Part shown: piece by piece, positions 19,501-27,881 of the stretch
How positions within the stretch are numbered: the stretch's first letter is position 1
Layout of the letters: the number at the start of each line of letters is the position of its first letter
Assembly: GCF_000142905.1 (NCBI RefSeq)
Contig: NW_013657653.1
Location: forward strand, 254,439-307,773
DNA: 53,335 nt
Direction: 5' to 3'
Source: Thecamonas trahens ATCC 50062
Lineage: Eukaryota > Apusozoa > Apusomonadida > Apusomonadidae
Translations under genes and position numbers: made by a program
The notes under the pieces: generated by a model
Told to the model about the DNA's origin: nothing
The model's input: the letters and a program-made list of their open reading frames with translations, nothing else
Database searches by the model: none

Positions 19501-19789
19501 CGAGGAACGGTGCGCCAGGACACGACGACGATGCAGCACATGGCGGCGGGGCGATAATCATGCCGGCAGGCTCGGCCGGAGAGGCTGAGCTCGATAGCGG
19601 CGGCGGAACCGATGCCGAGGCGGGAACGGCACCTACGGCCGAGGCGAGGACGCCTCCGGTCTGCGGAGCGAGGCGGAACTCGCAGGCGCGGTCGGCGGCA
19701 GAGCGGTGAGCGAGCGCAGGTGAGGCCGGAGAGGCCAATGCGCAGAAGATAGCGAGAGTAGCAAGCACGAGTACGAGTATGGGTGGCAT
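16562..19789 (-). CDS. Single-pass receptor with LamG-like and cadherin-like domains
   Basis: 1075 aa, single exon. The ATG at 19789 opens a signal peptide (MPPILVLVLATLAIFCALAS). Residues about 113-285 form a LamG/concanavalin-like jelly roll (GWSVELWLRPAST, ALELYINGSAVDC, FWSGTLYLLAIYTRPLT). About 300-420 looks like a cadherin-like or tandem-Ig repeat, ending in the telltale VVNVNDPPAGRF; further beta-rich repeats follow. A Cys-rich stalk (CEGRCDASGRGC) and a Pro-rich linker lead to one membrane helix at about 830-856 (LLLSLLGLCALLLCLLVVLLVW) with a stop-transfer RRERGK. The cytoplasmic tail of about 220 residues is Ser/Asp-rich and ends in a Lys/Ala-rich helix. An adhesion or sensing role at the cell surface is inferred from architecture. 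It is not a classical cadherin: no DxNDN-type linkers are seen. Confidence 0.8.
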   Translation of the reverse strand: MPPILVLVLATLAIFCALASPASPALAHRSAADRACEFRLAPQTGGVLASAVGAVPASASVPPPLSSSASPAEPAGMIIAPPPCAASSSCPGAPFLADDAVSAGALFAPASGWSVELWLRPASTDGSTDAVFVDACAPIPDGAVDNSCAVRSQAHRALELRQIGSAVSFSVVDRASTLNSQTCITCTSPPGALVAGSLTHVLASVPHPASALGAALELYINGSAVDCSAATLVGGNYDIAWATYRDNRAFALGARRDGLYFWSGTLYLLAIYTRPLTASQRAANIAAGPYNVLPVPLDVSVSVVEESAIAIELAVWDMYEPSAGAHTGRVLSLPAYGTLYNTSDPSAASLALATALTPSMLPVRLSALTVVYLPYVDVGGELDSFTFAVADADALSPGFATAHIVVVNVNDPPAGRFNASLAPAATRTVAIGSTLPLGADGISDVDAPTLRAELWSSSGLLTLSPASRSLPLTFVAGDGVADSAMVIEAAPALIADALASFDYSPYLSPASGDTVDVLHLALDDAAGGRTTDSLSIILRAPAYRAAVLQASAPDTLTRGADSGPLTLALERTLICGETLTLTPHVVSGAALVFHGAPYVLSASTPLASQLFFSVSAPADAALGQVTIAFTASGASASLYDITPSAPRTFLTTIVDSKSVTGLVGAALPAFVQTGTVLPIALALSALPSPGATLQLQLAMHPTSAGSFDFAPALLEFNSSSPTTSSVFVATASALGPVVLQVTLAGSARLEYIDAVSGLAITLPTVVAACPSPSDVLDCEGRCDASGRGCVASPPPSPPPPSTANPPPPPPEPAALAAASSSSGDALSLDSLGGILLLSLLGLCALLLCLLVVLLVWFIRRERGKAGGGATSAAPGRPLASERVVTTTTHEVVEMIGSSSSASATTATADSTATADTAASTSALASSDATSRLDSDSHSSTDSGTLLVLGGDKRWTRQFERKWRHTVEAPRADTPAREHAELDDVGLDVAAAGTLDSGSDDDDDGDGYDDDDEVSGGALSGLPLPSADMIKVHEHKAEQQRAIAGRHKEHASVHDRLARKHARAAKELQARSAKDA

Positions 19790-20026
19790 GGGTGGGTGTG
19801 GAGGGGTGGGTGTGGAGGGGTGGTGGTGGTGGTGGGTGGGGTGGGGGGGGGGGAAGGGAGGAGGGGGGAGGGCGAGGGCGAGTTGGCGCCACACGGCGGC
19901 ACCGGAGGCGGTTCTCGGCAGGTGGCCGGATGAATTTGAAATGGTCTGGATGATTTGATTTGATTTGATTTGAATGATCTGGTTGATCTGTGCGTGCGTG
20001 CGTGCGTGTGTGTGTGTGTGTGTGTG

Positions 20027-20069
<43 letters not shown>

Positions 20070-20076
20070 GTGTGTG

Positions 20077-20111
<35 letters not shown>

Positions 20112-20714
20112 GTGGATGTGGATGTGCTCGGTATTGCATGGGCTACGGCGATGAGCGAGATGTCCCCCCTTTTCCCCCGAATGCTGGCCGATGGTGGCGT
20201 AATAAACATGGTGATGAGGACCGATCTGGGTGGAAGCGATGGTGATCGGGTTGGGTGGTGGTAGTATGGTGGCGTGGCGATCTCGTTAGGGCCAAAGACC
20301 TGGCCGATGGCGTCATGGCAGCGTCACTTCTAGCCGCCTCACTATGGTTGAGAGAGGAGCTGAACAAAGGGGCTGGCAGGATAGCGATTGTACACGTCGG
20401 CACTGGACTCGCGTTTGAAATAGCACCAGACCATGTCGTCGCTCGGAACCAAGCCGTGGGTATGTGGCGGTGTGAGGGGAGTTGCTTCCTTCCACGGGTC
20501 AGGCGCGGCGGCGTGTGTGTGGGGGGCGGGGGGAGGGGGGGAGGGGGGAGGACTCTGGATGGGGAGATGGGCCGGCGATGGGCTGGTTGCCGGCTGGGCC
20601 GGTAGGGGCACGGCGGGGAAGGGGCGTGTGGCGGGGATTACACACAAGCATGCGGGTATAGTGACCGGCTGAGGAATTTACGGACACGGTGGGGCTGTTG
20701 TGCGGGAGAAGGTG
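19790..20714. promoter_or_regulatory. Divergent intergenic region, LamG receptor / Ttd14-like
   Basis: 925 bases. A G-rich stretch at 19801-19872 is C-rich in the receptor's sense direction; TTTGATTTGATTTGA repeats lie at about 19956-19975; the TG array follows. 20240-20460 has weak coding-like sequence, including ATGTCGTCGCTCGGAACCAAG at 20433 followed by a consensus donor GTATGT at 20460, possibly a short first exon of the Ttd14-like gene or an unrelated upstream ORF. 20515-20570 is again G-rich. Confidence 0.5.
19993..20113. repeat. (TG)n microsatellite with periodic interruptions
   Basis: About 120 bases of TG/CG-TG units, interrupted by TTG at 20027, 20069 and 20090. It lies about 200 nt upstream of the receptor start codon. 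Confidence 0.95.
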
Positions 20715-22283
20715 ATGTTTGCGGCCGGTGTGGGGATGGGTTCGGCTGTGGCGGTGCTGGGCGCTGTGGCGTATGCGACTACGGTGGGGGTGCGTCGCCG
20801 CGGACGGGTGCGGTTTAGGGATGATGGCGAGGAGAAGGACGAGGCGCCGCGTGTGGGCGAGGTGTTGCTGGGAGCGGGGGAGGGAGGCGAGGTTGCAACA
20901 CCGCCGGAGATGGAGCAGATCATTGTGAACGAGGTCCGACCCAAGACGCCACGGGTGCTGGACTCGCCGACAACGGGACGGCTGCATGTGCTGGAGCCGC
21001 AGGCTGCGCTTGAGGAGCTTGCGAACGTGCCGACCAAGGCGCCACCGGTGCATCGGGTTGTGCTGACGGGCGGGCCGGGCGGCGGCAAGACGTCTTCGCT
21101 GAAGCGGCTGACGGAGCACTTTACGGCGCTCGGCTTTCGTGTGTACTCCGTGCCCGAGGTTGCGACGCTGCTGTGGTCTGGCGGAGTCAAGGTCTCCGAC
21201 CTCAACTCTGACCTCGCGGTGTACCAGTTCCAGGACACGCTGCTGAAGATGATCATTGCGCTGGAGGACGGATACTACTCGCTGGCTGTGGCGTCTGGGC
21301 AAAAGTCGATCATCTTTTGCGACCGTGGGGCGATGGACGCGCGGGCGTACATGTCTGCCTCGCTGTGGCAGGCGATGATGGACGAGAACAACTGGTCGAA
21401 TGTGGCGATCCGCGACCGGTACACAGTGGTGGTTCATCTGGTGACTGCGGCGATCGGGGCAGAGGAGCACTACGAGTACGGGCCGGGCACGCCGCGGCAG
21501 GAGCCGCCCGAGGTTGCGCGCGAGCTTGACCGCAAGATCCGTATGGCGTGGCTCGGGCACCCGTACCTGGTGGTTGTGGAGAACTCGTCGAAGCAGTTTG
21601 AGCGCAAGCTCAAGCGTGTGGTGGACGTGGTGGCGAAGCGTGTGGCCGGCAAGATCGAGTCCAAGTACCACAAGCGCAAGTTCCTGCTCTCGTTCTCGCC
21701 GCCCGAGTCGATCTTTTACCAGCGTGGTATTCCGTTTGAGGACTTTCAGGTCCACCAGCACTACCTGGTGTCGGACGGGCCCGAGGTGCAGGCCATCCGC
21801 AAGCGCGGGCAGTACGGCTCGTACACGTACACGCACATCATCAAGGAGAACAACGTCGAGACACGGTACACGCTCACTGGGCGTCAGTACGTGAGCATGC
21901 TCGCGCGGCGCGACCCGTCGCGGGTCCCGATCCACCAGACCCGGCGCTACTTTATGTGGAAAGACCGCATGTTCCATGTTGACTGCTTCCGCTCGCCCAA
22001 GGCCATCCGCTCGGTCATCTTCCTCCAGACCTACGTCTCGGACGCCGAGCCCGAGTCGAGCGTCCCGGTGCCCGAGTGGATCGAGGACGCGCGCGAGGTG
22101 ACCGGCGATCCGCGGTACACCATGTACCACTACTCGATCGCCGCCCACGGCATCGCTGACATCATCAACTCGCTTGACCTCCCGCCGAACCGCCACATGC
22201 CCGAAGACTTTGACTTTGACTACGATGGCGAGGACGACGAGCTCGACTCGGCCGCCGCGCTCCGGGTCCAGCTCAACCAATGA
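20715..22283 (+). CDS. Ttd14-like P-loop NTPase with C-terminal lipid-binding-type domain
   Basis: 522 aa from the ATG at 20715. An N-terminal hydrophobic segment (FAAGVGMGSAVAVLGAVAYAT) could anchor it to a membrane or act as a mitochondrial leader. Walker A is VVLTGGPGGGKTSSLKRL; IIFCDRGAMDARAYM is the Walker B region, typical of the NadR/Ttd14-type AAA_28 domain. The second half (RKFLLSFSPPESIFYQR, VHQHYLVSDGP, ETRYTLTGRQYVSMLARRDP, MWKDRMFHVDCF) matches the CYTH-like part of Ttd14 proteins. The Drosophila founder binds GTP and phosphoinositide and is needed for TRPL trafficking; homologs occur widely in protists. Most of the frame shows strong bias. A GTG codon upstream is in frame but was not chosen. 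A possible upstream exon is noted in the intergenic entry. Confidence 0.82.
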   Translation: MFAAGVGMGSAVAVLGAVAYATTVGVRRRGRVRFRDDGEEKDEAPRVGEVLLGAGEGGEVATPPEMEQIIVNEVRPKTPRVLDSPTTGRLHVLEPQAALEELANVPTKAPPVHRVVLTGGPGGGKTSSLKRLTEHFTALGFRVYSVPEVATLLWSGGVKVSDLNSDLAVYQFQDTLLKMIIALEDGYYSLAVASGQKSIIFCDRGAMDARAYMSASLWQAMMDENNWSNVAIRDRYTVVVHLVTAAIGAEEHYEYGPGTPRQEPPEVARELDRKIRMAWLGHPYLVVVENSSKQFERKLKRVVDVVAKRVAGKIESKYHKRKFLLSFSPPESIFYQRGIPFEDFQVHQHYLVSDGPEVQAIRKRGQYGSYTYTHIIKENNVETRYTLTGRQYVSMLARRDPSRVPIHQTRRYFMWKDRMFHVDCFRSPKAIRSVIFLQTYVSDAEPESSVPVPEWIEDAREVTGDPRYTMYHYSIAAHGIADIINSLDLPPNRHMPEDFDFDYDGEDDELDSAAALRVQLNQ

Positions 22284-22321
22284 AGAGCTGACATCCCACA
22301 CCCACCGCCGCTTCCGAGTCT

Positions 22322-22603
22322 CTACCCCTGCTGGCTTGCATCAGCCGCCGGTTGTCCACGGACCTGCCGCCGCTCGGTTACCGCTGCCGCGACACGGGCG
22401 TTGATGGTGGCCTGCGGAACGGCCGACCCGGCGATGGACCTCTTGTTCGACTTGGCCAGCTGCAGCCCGAGCGGGATGGCAGCAAAGAGGGCAACGAGCG
22501 AGACACCGACGCCTGCCTGCATGCGGTGTTCAAAGGCAGCGCCGACCCATGTTGTGCGCGAGAGTTGTGCGCCCATAGGACGATGAGATGTGTGTGTTGC
22601 CAT
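22322..22603 (-). CDS. Small single-pass membrane protein, unknown
   Basis: 93 aa, start ATG at 22603 (MATHTSHRPMGAQL). One hydrophobic segment, VGVSLVALFAAIPLGLQLA, at about residues 32-50 is followed by a basic KSNKR and an Ala/Arg/Gln-rich tail. It lies between the convergent Ttd14-like gene (38 nt between stops) and the divergent CHMP7 gene (136 nt between starts). Codon third positions are GC-rich through the whole frame, which supports a real gene. Short proteins like this are often respiratory-chain or ER accessory subunits, but no family is recognised. Confidence 0.55.
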   Translation of the reverse strand: MATHTSHRPMGAQLSRTTWVGAAFEHRMQAGVGVSLVALFAAIPLGLQLAKSNKRSIAGSAVPQATINARVAAAVTERRQVRGQPAADASQQG

Positions 22604-22739
22604 GTCCAATGAAGCGCATGGCTGGCGGTTCATGAGCTGCCGGCGGTTGTTCCCAACAATGCGACTTGGCGGGAGGGGAGGGGCGGAGAGGGGAAAGCAG
22701 GGCACACCTCACGCGTTGCTGCGGGTGGGGGAGGAAGGA

Positions 22740-24173
22740 ATGGACGGGTCATACCTGCGGTCGCTTCCAGAGTGGGCAGATGATGACGATGAGATGGACT
22801 TTTATTACGCCTCGTTCCCGGCCTCGCGGGAGGTCAAGCCGGTCTCGTGGGACGCCAAGATGGCGTTCTGGACGAGAGTCATCGAAGGCTCGGCTGCCAC
22901 CGCCCGCCTGGTTGCGCTCCGCCCATGCGAACTGGCTGTTGCTGTCGAGCGGGACGGGGTGCCGCCAGCGGGCCTAGGCATTGTCTTTGACTCTCTGGTG
23001 CGGACTGGGGCGTGGCTGAAGGCTGCCGAGGTTGCGCCGCCGCGGGCGGTGGGTGGTGGTGGCGGCGTCGGCTCGCCGCCGCGCAGACTGGGCGGGTCCA
23101 CCGCGGCGGGCTCGACGCTCTCGTGGCTGGTCGACACTTTTGTGGCGTCGCCGATCAAGTGGGCGGCCGGGGTCTCGTCGCCGCGGCCGGGCGCGGCGGC
23201 GGTTGGCGCGGCCTCGTCGCTGCTCTCGTCGGACGATGAGTACGTGGTAGTGGCGTTGGCGCGCAAAGCGGTCGACGCCCTGCTCGATGCACACTACGAC
23301 GCCGGACTTGTGGACGAGCTGACGCGCGTAGAAGACGCCGCGGCGGTGCTGGGCATGGACGCACGGCAGCTGAGCCTAGCGCTCGGTTGTGTGGCGCAGA
23401 GTGGCGAGGGTCAAAGCGCCTTTGTGCGGTTTGCACTGCCGAGTGGCACGGCTTGCATCAAGTTTGCGCCGTCGCGCGAGGCTTCGAGCCGCGTCGAGGC
23501 CACTGAGGCCGACGCCGGCACGTTGCAGCTCCGGGCGATGGCGGGTGCGTTGCGGGCGCAGTACGACACACTCTCGGCGCGCGTCGAGGCGCTCACCGGC
23601 GAGATCAAGGCGATGCTGGGCACCGGGGCGCGCGAGCGGGCCAAGATCATGCTCCGCCGCAAAAAGGTGGCGGAGAAGCTGGCAACGTCGCGGCTGGCGG
23701 CGTGGGACAAGGTCTCGGCCATTCTTGACTCGATGGACGACGCCAGGACGTCGGCCGAACTGATGGAGGCTTACAAGGTCGGGACTCGGGCGCTGGCCGC
23801 GCTCTCGCCGGACGTAGACGACGTTCACGAGACGCTCGGTGAGCTCGAGGATGCGCTTGCCAACCAGGCCGAGATCGATGCGGCTATTGCCGACTCGAAT
23901 GCCAGCGTCGCCGCCGCCGGTGTCGAGGTCTCGGACGACGAGCTGGCCGCCGAGCTCGAGGCGCTCATTTTGGGCGAGGTGGAGCCCGACGCCGCGGCAC
24001 AGTCGCAGGTGCAAGTTCAGCCACAGTCGATGGACTCGCCGCAATTGCCGGACATGCCGGCCGTGCCGTCGACGCCGCTTCCTGCGGCCGCGACTGCAGC
24101 TGATGCTGACGCGGATGCCGATGCGGATGCTGCTGCCGATGCCGAGCTGGCGCGAATGCTTGCGCTGGCGTAG
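22740..24173 (+). CDS. CHMP7: CHMP7, ESCRT-III-related protein
   Basis: 477 aa from MDGSYLRSLPEWADDDDEM. The N-terminal half, with FYYASFPASREVKP and KMAFWTRVI, resembles the tandem winged-helix region of CHMP7, which binds ER and inner nuclear membranes. The C-terminal half is Snf7-like: a long basic first hairpin (LRAQYDTLSARVEALTGEI, ARERAKIMLRRKKVAEKL), then acidic helices (DDVHETLGELEDALANQ). It ends in DAELARMLALA, which resembles a MIM1 motif for Vps4 MIT domains. CHMP7 recruits ESCRT-III to reseal the nuclear envelope with LEM2. A Gly/Pro/Ser linker (about residues 105-165) and a tandem Asp-Ala stretch near the end are lineage-specific. The first Met with good context was chosen; the open frame extends upstream to 22590 without bias. 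Confidence 0.85.
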   Translation: MDGSYLRSLPEWADDDDEMDFYYASFPASREVKPVSWDAKMAFWTRVIEGSAATARLVALRPCELAVAVERDGVPPAGLGIVFDSLVRTGAWLKAAEVAPPRAVGGGGGVGSPPRRLGGSTAAGSTLSWLVDTFVASPIKWAAGVSSPRPGAAAVGAASSLLSSDDEYVVVALARKAVDALLDAHYDAGLVDELTRVEDAAAVLGMDARQLSLALGCVAQSGEGQSAFVRFALPSGTACIKFAPSREASSRVEATEADAGTLQLRAMAGALRAQYDTLSARVEALTGEIKAMLGTGARERAKIMLRRKKVAEKLATSRLAAWDKVSAILDSMDDARTSAELMEAYKVGTRALAALSPDVDDVHETLGELEDALANQAEIDAAIADSNASVAAAGVEVSDDELAAELEALILGEVEPDAAAQSQVQVQPQSMDSPQLPDMPAVPSTPLPAAATAADADADADADAAADAELARMLALA

Positions 24174-24216
24174 ACAATGAATGAGGAAGTGTGGTGGTGT
24201 TACTGGCGCAACGCGG

Positions 24217-24910
24217 TTATGCGGCCTTGCGGCGGGCCTTGCGGGCGCGGTCGATGTTGCGGGTGAGCGCCGAGACGACAGCATTCTTGGATGACTGCTC
24301 GTGGAAGTCTGCCGCGAGCTTGACAAGCGACTTGTTTGCCTTGAGGGCCTTGACAAACAAGCGCTCGGCCTTGTTGCCCATGGGCGTGTTCTGGTTCTCG
24401 AGGCGGAGGATGCTGAGGCCTGTATTCTCTTTGAGCGCCTTGGCGAGGGCAACCATGCCCTTGGGCCCGATGCGGTTGGTCTCGAGGTTGAGCTCGGTGA
24501 GCGTGGCGTTTCGCTTGAGCACCTGCCCGAACATCTGCCCGCCAAGGGTGTCCATGTTGCAGTTGCAGAGCCAGACCTCTGTCACCACCGTGTTCTCCAT
24601 CAGCGCCTCGGCCAGGTCGATCATCTGCAGCGGCTCGGCATCGTCGAGGTTGTTGAGGTTGACCGAGGTGGTCTCTGGGTCGTTGGCCGCCACCTGCCGC
24701 CGCCCCACCGGCGCCCCACCATCATCAGATGAGTCTCCAGCTACCTGTACCCCCCTTTCCTTCTTTCCTTCTTTCCTCACCTTGAGCACATACCTTTGCC
24801 AGCACGTCGGCAAAGTCGTCCTGTGTCGGGTTGCCCGTCACCACCGTCCCGTCAGCATTGCGGACAAGGGTGGAGCAGTCGACAAAGACCTCGTCGGGAA
24901 GTGTGGCCAT
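24217..24910 (-). CDS. Tropomodulin-like leucine-rich-repeat protein
   Basis: Exons 24794-24910 and 24217-24744 (214 aa). Exon 1 (MATLPDEVFVDC ... DVLAK) ends at donor GTATGT; the acceptor is GGGTACAG, phase 0. Exon 2 opens with SSDDGG and NDPETTSVNLNNLDD, then LRR helices MIDLAEALMENTVVTEVWL, RNATLTELNLETNRIGPKG, LKENTGLSILRLENQ, then a basic final helix (NIDRARKARRKAA). The order and consensus match the C-terminal LRR domain of tropomodulins, which caps actin pointed ends. The N-terminal tropomyosin/actin-binding part is missing, so capping is not assured; many protists have such LRR-only relatives. The intron is only 49 nt, the shortest in the window. Stops of this gene and CHMP7 are 43 nt apart. 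Confidence 0.8.
24745..24793 (-). other. 49-nt intron of the tropomodulin-like gene
   Basis: GTATGTGCTCAAGG...GGGTACAG in the sense direction, with a purine-rich GGAAAGAA repeat instead of a pyrimidine tract. Confidence 0.75.
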
Positions 24911-25124
24911 GGCTACCCCCCTGTTCTATACTCGCCTCGATGTCTTTGCCCGAGACTGGTTGAAGAGGTGGAGCCGAGTGTGTAGTTGTGACTCAGCAGG
25001 TGCCTGTACGCCCCCCGTCCTGCCCTATCCTGGCCATGAATGCCTTCACCCGAAACCGGTTGCCCGTCGCACCCGCCCGCCACCACCAGCCCCACCCCCA
25101 CCACTCTACCCCTGGCACCCACCC

Positions 25125-25894
25125 ATGTCAAACCTGGGCTACGAGCCGCCTTACGAGGTCGAGGTCAACGAACAGTGGACCAACGAGCGTACGCATGTCC
25201 CCCTCTCCCCTCCTCCCCCCTTGCCCCTTGCCCCTTGCCTCCCTTTCAACATACCTGAGGACATGGTCTGCAAGCAAGAGGGCTGTCCACTGCTACTGCC
25301 GCAAAAGCCACCCAACACCCTCCCTCACCCCGCCCACATGCTCATCCACACTCCGCCTATCCCTCACATGGGGGTGATCCCAATCACTCCCCCATACCTC
25401 CCCATCACCATCCTTACCCATCCCCATCGCCACTCCCCCCCCCNNNNNNNNNNNNNNNNNNNNNNNNNNNNNNNNNNNNNNNNNNNNNNNNNNNNNNNNN
25501 NNNNNNNNNNNNNNNNNNNNNNNNNNNNNNNNNNNNNNNNNNNGCCCCTTCGCCCCCCTCCCTCCCTTCGCCCCCCTCCCTCCCCTTGCCCCCCCCTCCC
25601 TCCCCTTGCCCCCCTCCCTCCCCTTGCCCCCCTCCTCCCCTTGCCCCCCTCCTCCCCCCCCCCCCCCCGCCTCACCTACCTCTCGTCCAACCCACAGGTT
25701 TGCTCAAGTGGCGCGAAGACCGTAATGCGTTTGTGGCATCGGCAGCCGGGCCGCGTCCGCAGCTGCGCGAGGTCGACTACGACGCTGTTCACGACGGCCT
25801 CATTTCCCGCTCGGGTGCCCTGGGCGAGCCCACTCCGCTGCCCTCGCTCTTGCACATCCTCAACGAGATGTGGGAGGAAGACGGCATGATGTGA
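25125..25894 (+). CDS. DUF4050 / Gag1-clamp-like small protein
   Basis: Exons 25125-25188 and 25698-25894 (86 aa). Exon 1 encodes MSNLGYEPPYEVEVNEQWTN and ends in phase 1 at donor GTACGC; exon 2 follows AACCCACAG and reads LLKWREDRNAFVAS. The pattern WTNER-LLKWRExR near the start and, at the end, PLPSLLHILNEMWEEDGMM resembles the DUF4050 domain (plant and fungal proteins ending in PLSxMVxxLVxxWexEGL). In fission yeast a protein of this type regulates amino-acid uptake through TORC1; no role can be claimed here. It is shorter than most relatives, consisting of the domain alone. The intron contains an assembly gap and a CT-rich minisatellite, so a further exon in the gap is possible. Confidence 0.65.
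25189..25697 (+). other. Intron with assembly gap and CCCCCTCCCTCCCCTTG minisatellite
   Basis: Begins GTACGC. N run at 25444-25543. 25544-25672 consists of variable tandem copies of a CT-rich unit of about 18 bases (CCCTCCCTCCCCTTGCC). True length is unknown. Confidence 0.8.
25444..25543. other. Assembly gap (100 N)
   Basis: Placeholder gap bordered by C-rich tandem repeats, the likely reason assembly failed. Confidence 0.99.
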
Positions 25895-26261
25895 TCCGGC
25901 TGTGGACATCTGGACATGCTTGCTCTTCCTCCTCGCCATTCTGCTCTCATTCCTTCGTGTGTCCGGGCCCGGGCCCATTCCCCGTGCCTATTGCCTGTGC
26001 TGTGGTCGGGAGCGGACCAGAGGTGGCAGGACCAGGGCCCCAACTGCCCTCCTCCTCCTCACTCCTTCTCCCCAACTCCGCACACTTGACGTGACACGTG
26101 CAGGTGGCGTCGCGGAGCAATTGCGGAGTACGGTTTCTCCGCACCGCCGCACCACTGCGCCCTGCCCAAAACGGGTGTGCCACCACCTGGCTAGCTTCGC
26201 TGTCACGCGGTCAGTGCAAGTAGTGGACTCGCTTGGTCAGGGCGGCGATAAACACCCTGCC
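25895..26261. other. Intergenic region upstream of the CRAL-TRIO gene
   Basis: 367 bases between two plus-strand genes. The frame is open on the plus strand but lacks coding bias and has several pyrimidine-rich segments, so it is read as 3' flank, promoter and 5' UTR. Confidence 0.5.
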
Positions 26262-27641
26262 ATGGCTGGTGCCTCGTCCTCGCCTTACGACGCTTCCGTC
26301 CTCGCGGACATTGCTTGTCGCGAGCTCGGCGAGCTCGATCCGCGACAAATCGCTGAGGCCCAGGTGGCTCTGGCACGAGCACTTGGGCTAGACGAGAAGA
26401 CTCTCGGCCGCGGCGAGCGTGAGAGGCTGCTGCGCTTTCTTCGCGCCCGCAAGTTCCGCCTCGACGACGCGGCTCAGCTGTGGACGGCGTACGACGCCTT
26501 TGCTGCCGAGTTTGACTTTCCAGGGAGCTACACTCGCGGCGACCTGCCTTGGCTCACCCGGGTGTATGAGGCCGGTGTGGTGGTCAACGTCCCCATCCCG
26601 CTGCCGGGCAACGGGACGTATCTCACAGCAATGGTGCTCGGCGGAGTCGACAAGGCGCGCGTCCAGATTGTCGACGTCCACCGCACACTCTGGCTCGCCT
26701 ACGACCGCATCCTCACCAACAACGACGCGGCGCAAATCCGCGGCGTCTCGGCGCTGCAGCACATGGCGGACGCGCCGGGCATGGGCAGCTTCTCGCGGGC
26801 CGATATGAAGCGCGGGACGCGGATGATCCAGCACACGCTGCCGATGCGATTTAAGGGCATGATGTTCCTGCACCCACCGTGGTACTTTAACCTCATGTTC
26901 AAGCTTGTCCGCCCCTTCCTCACCAAGAAAATGGTGGACCGCATCAACGTTCTCGGCTCGTCCGAGAACGACCTCTTTGCCGCCATCCCGCGCTCTGCGC
27001 TCCCGGCGTGTCTTGGCGGAAGCCTCCCGCTCTTCTCACCACGCGAGGAGCTCGCCGCCATCTACGCCTCGCTCGGCGTGCCGTATCACGAGCTCCTCGT
27101 CCGCGAGTCCATTGCGACCGCGGTGCCCGCCAAGGGCTGGCTTGCCCGGCGCGAGCTCGTTCTTGACCTGCCCGAGCCCGGCATGGTAACCGTCACTGCC
27201 GTGGCAGGCGACTCGATCTGCGCTGCGCCGCCGCCGGCCGGCCTCGGGCTCGCCGTCGGCGATGTCATCTCTGCCATCAATGGCAAGCGCGTCCGCGCGC
27301 TCTCGGACGTTTACTTTAAGTTCGCTGGCGGCCGCATTGTCCTCACTCTTGAACGCCGCGCCGTCGAACCATACCAGCGCATGATGCGGATTCCAGGCAT
27401 CGACATCCCGTGGTCTGAGCTCTCTGCCGGCACCATCGACGAGCTAGCCATCACTCCTGACACAGGCAACGGCTCGAACTCTGGCCACGGCTCGGACTCC
27501 AGCCACGGCTCAAACTCTAGCGATGGCTCTTGGTGGTCCGACTCGGACTCGGACGTCTTTTACGACGCGCCGTCATCGGCCCACTGGCTCGACGACGAGA
27601 CGCCACCGCGCCGCCGCCGTCGTCGTCGGCGACGGCGTTAG
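26262..27641 (+). CDS. CRAL-TRIO (Sec14-like) protein with C-terminal PDZ-like domain
   Basis: 459 aa from MAGASSSPYDAS. Residues about 45-85 are the CRAL-TRIO N-domain (RLLRFLRARKFRLDDAAQLW). The lipid-binding fold follows: VQIVDVHRTLWLAYD, MIQHTLPMRFKGMMFLHPPWYFNLMFKLVRPFLTKK and INVLGSSENDLF, closing with IPRSALPACLGGSLPLF, in the expected order. Family members move phosphoinositides, tocopherol or retinal between membranes. Residues about 305-370 look like a PDZ fold (PEPGMVTVTAVAG, LAVGDVISAINGKRVRALSDV, RIVLTLERR). The C-terminus has GSNSGHGSDSSHGS repeats and ends in ten consecutive arginines. Lipid transfer plus a PDZ-like adaptor suggests targeting to a membrane scaffold. The ligand is unknown. 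Confidence 0.83.
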   Translation: MAGASSSPYDASVLADIACRELGELDPRQIAEAQVALARALGLDEKTLGRGERERLLRFLRARKFRLDDAAQLWTAYDAFAAEFDFPGSYTRGDLPWLTRVYEAGVVVNVPIPLPGNGTYLTAMVLGGVDKARVQIVDVHRTLWLAYDRILTNNDAAQIRGVSALQHMADAPGMGSFSRADMKRGTRMIQHTLPMRFKGMMFLHPPWYFNLMFKLVRPFLTKKMVDRINVLGSSENDLFAAIPRSALPACLGGSLPLFSPREELAAIYASLGVPYHELLVRESIATAVPAKGWLARRELVLDLPEPGMVTVTAVAGDSICAAPPPAGLGLAVGDVISAINGKRVRALSDVYFKFAGGRIVLTLERRAVEPYQRMMRIPGIDIPWSELSAGTIDELAITPDTGNGSNSGHGSDSSHGSNSSDGSWWSDSDSDVFYDAPSSAHWLDDETPPRRRRRRRRRR

Positions 27642-27881
27642 CCCGCGCGCTACTTTGACCGCCACGCCACATCTGCACACTCTGCAGCCCCTCATTGCCG
27701 CCTTTTTCATTCGATGCTCCCAGGCGCCGCTCTATCTGCAGCTGATCACGAACAACCAACCTGGTTTGGTCCGGCATCGCACCGGCTGCCGACGTAGATT
27801 CTATCAAAAGTGGCGCCACCACTCGTCGCCACCCCCCCCCCACCATTACCGCCCCCCCCTCCCCCCCATACCCACACATAC

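Noticed and set aside
19970-20264. Cys-Val repeat peptides over the TG array
   Set aside because: Translation of a dinucleotide repeat only.
20255-20605. 116-residue plus-strand open frame
   Set aside because: Weak bias in the first half only, then G-rich low complexity; no homology recognised. Noted in the intergenic entry.
25544-25672. CRISPR-like repeat array
   Set aside because: Units are contiguous CT-rich slippage repeats without unique spacers, inside a eukaryotic intron.
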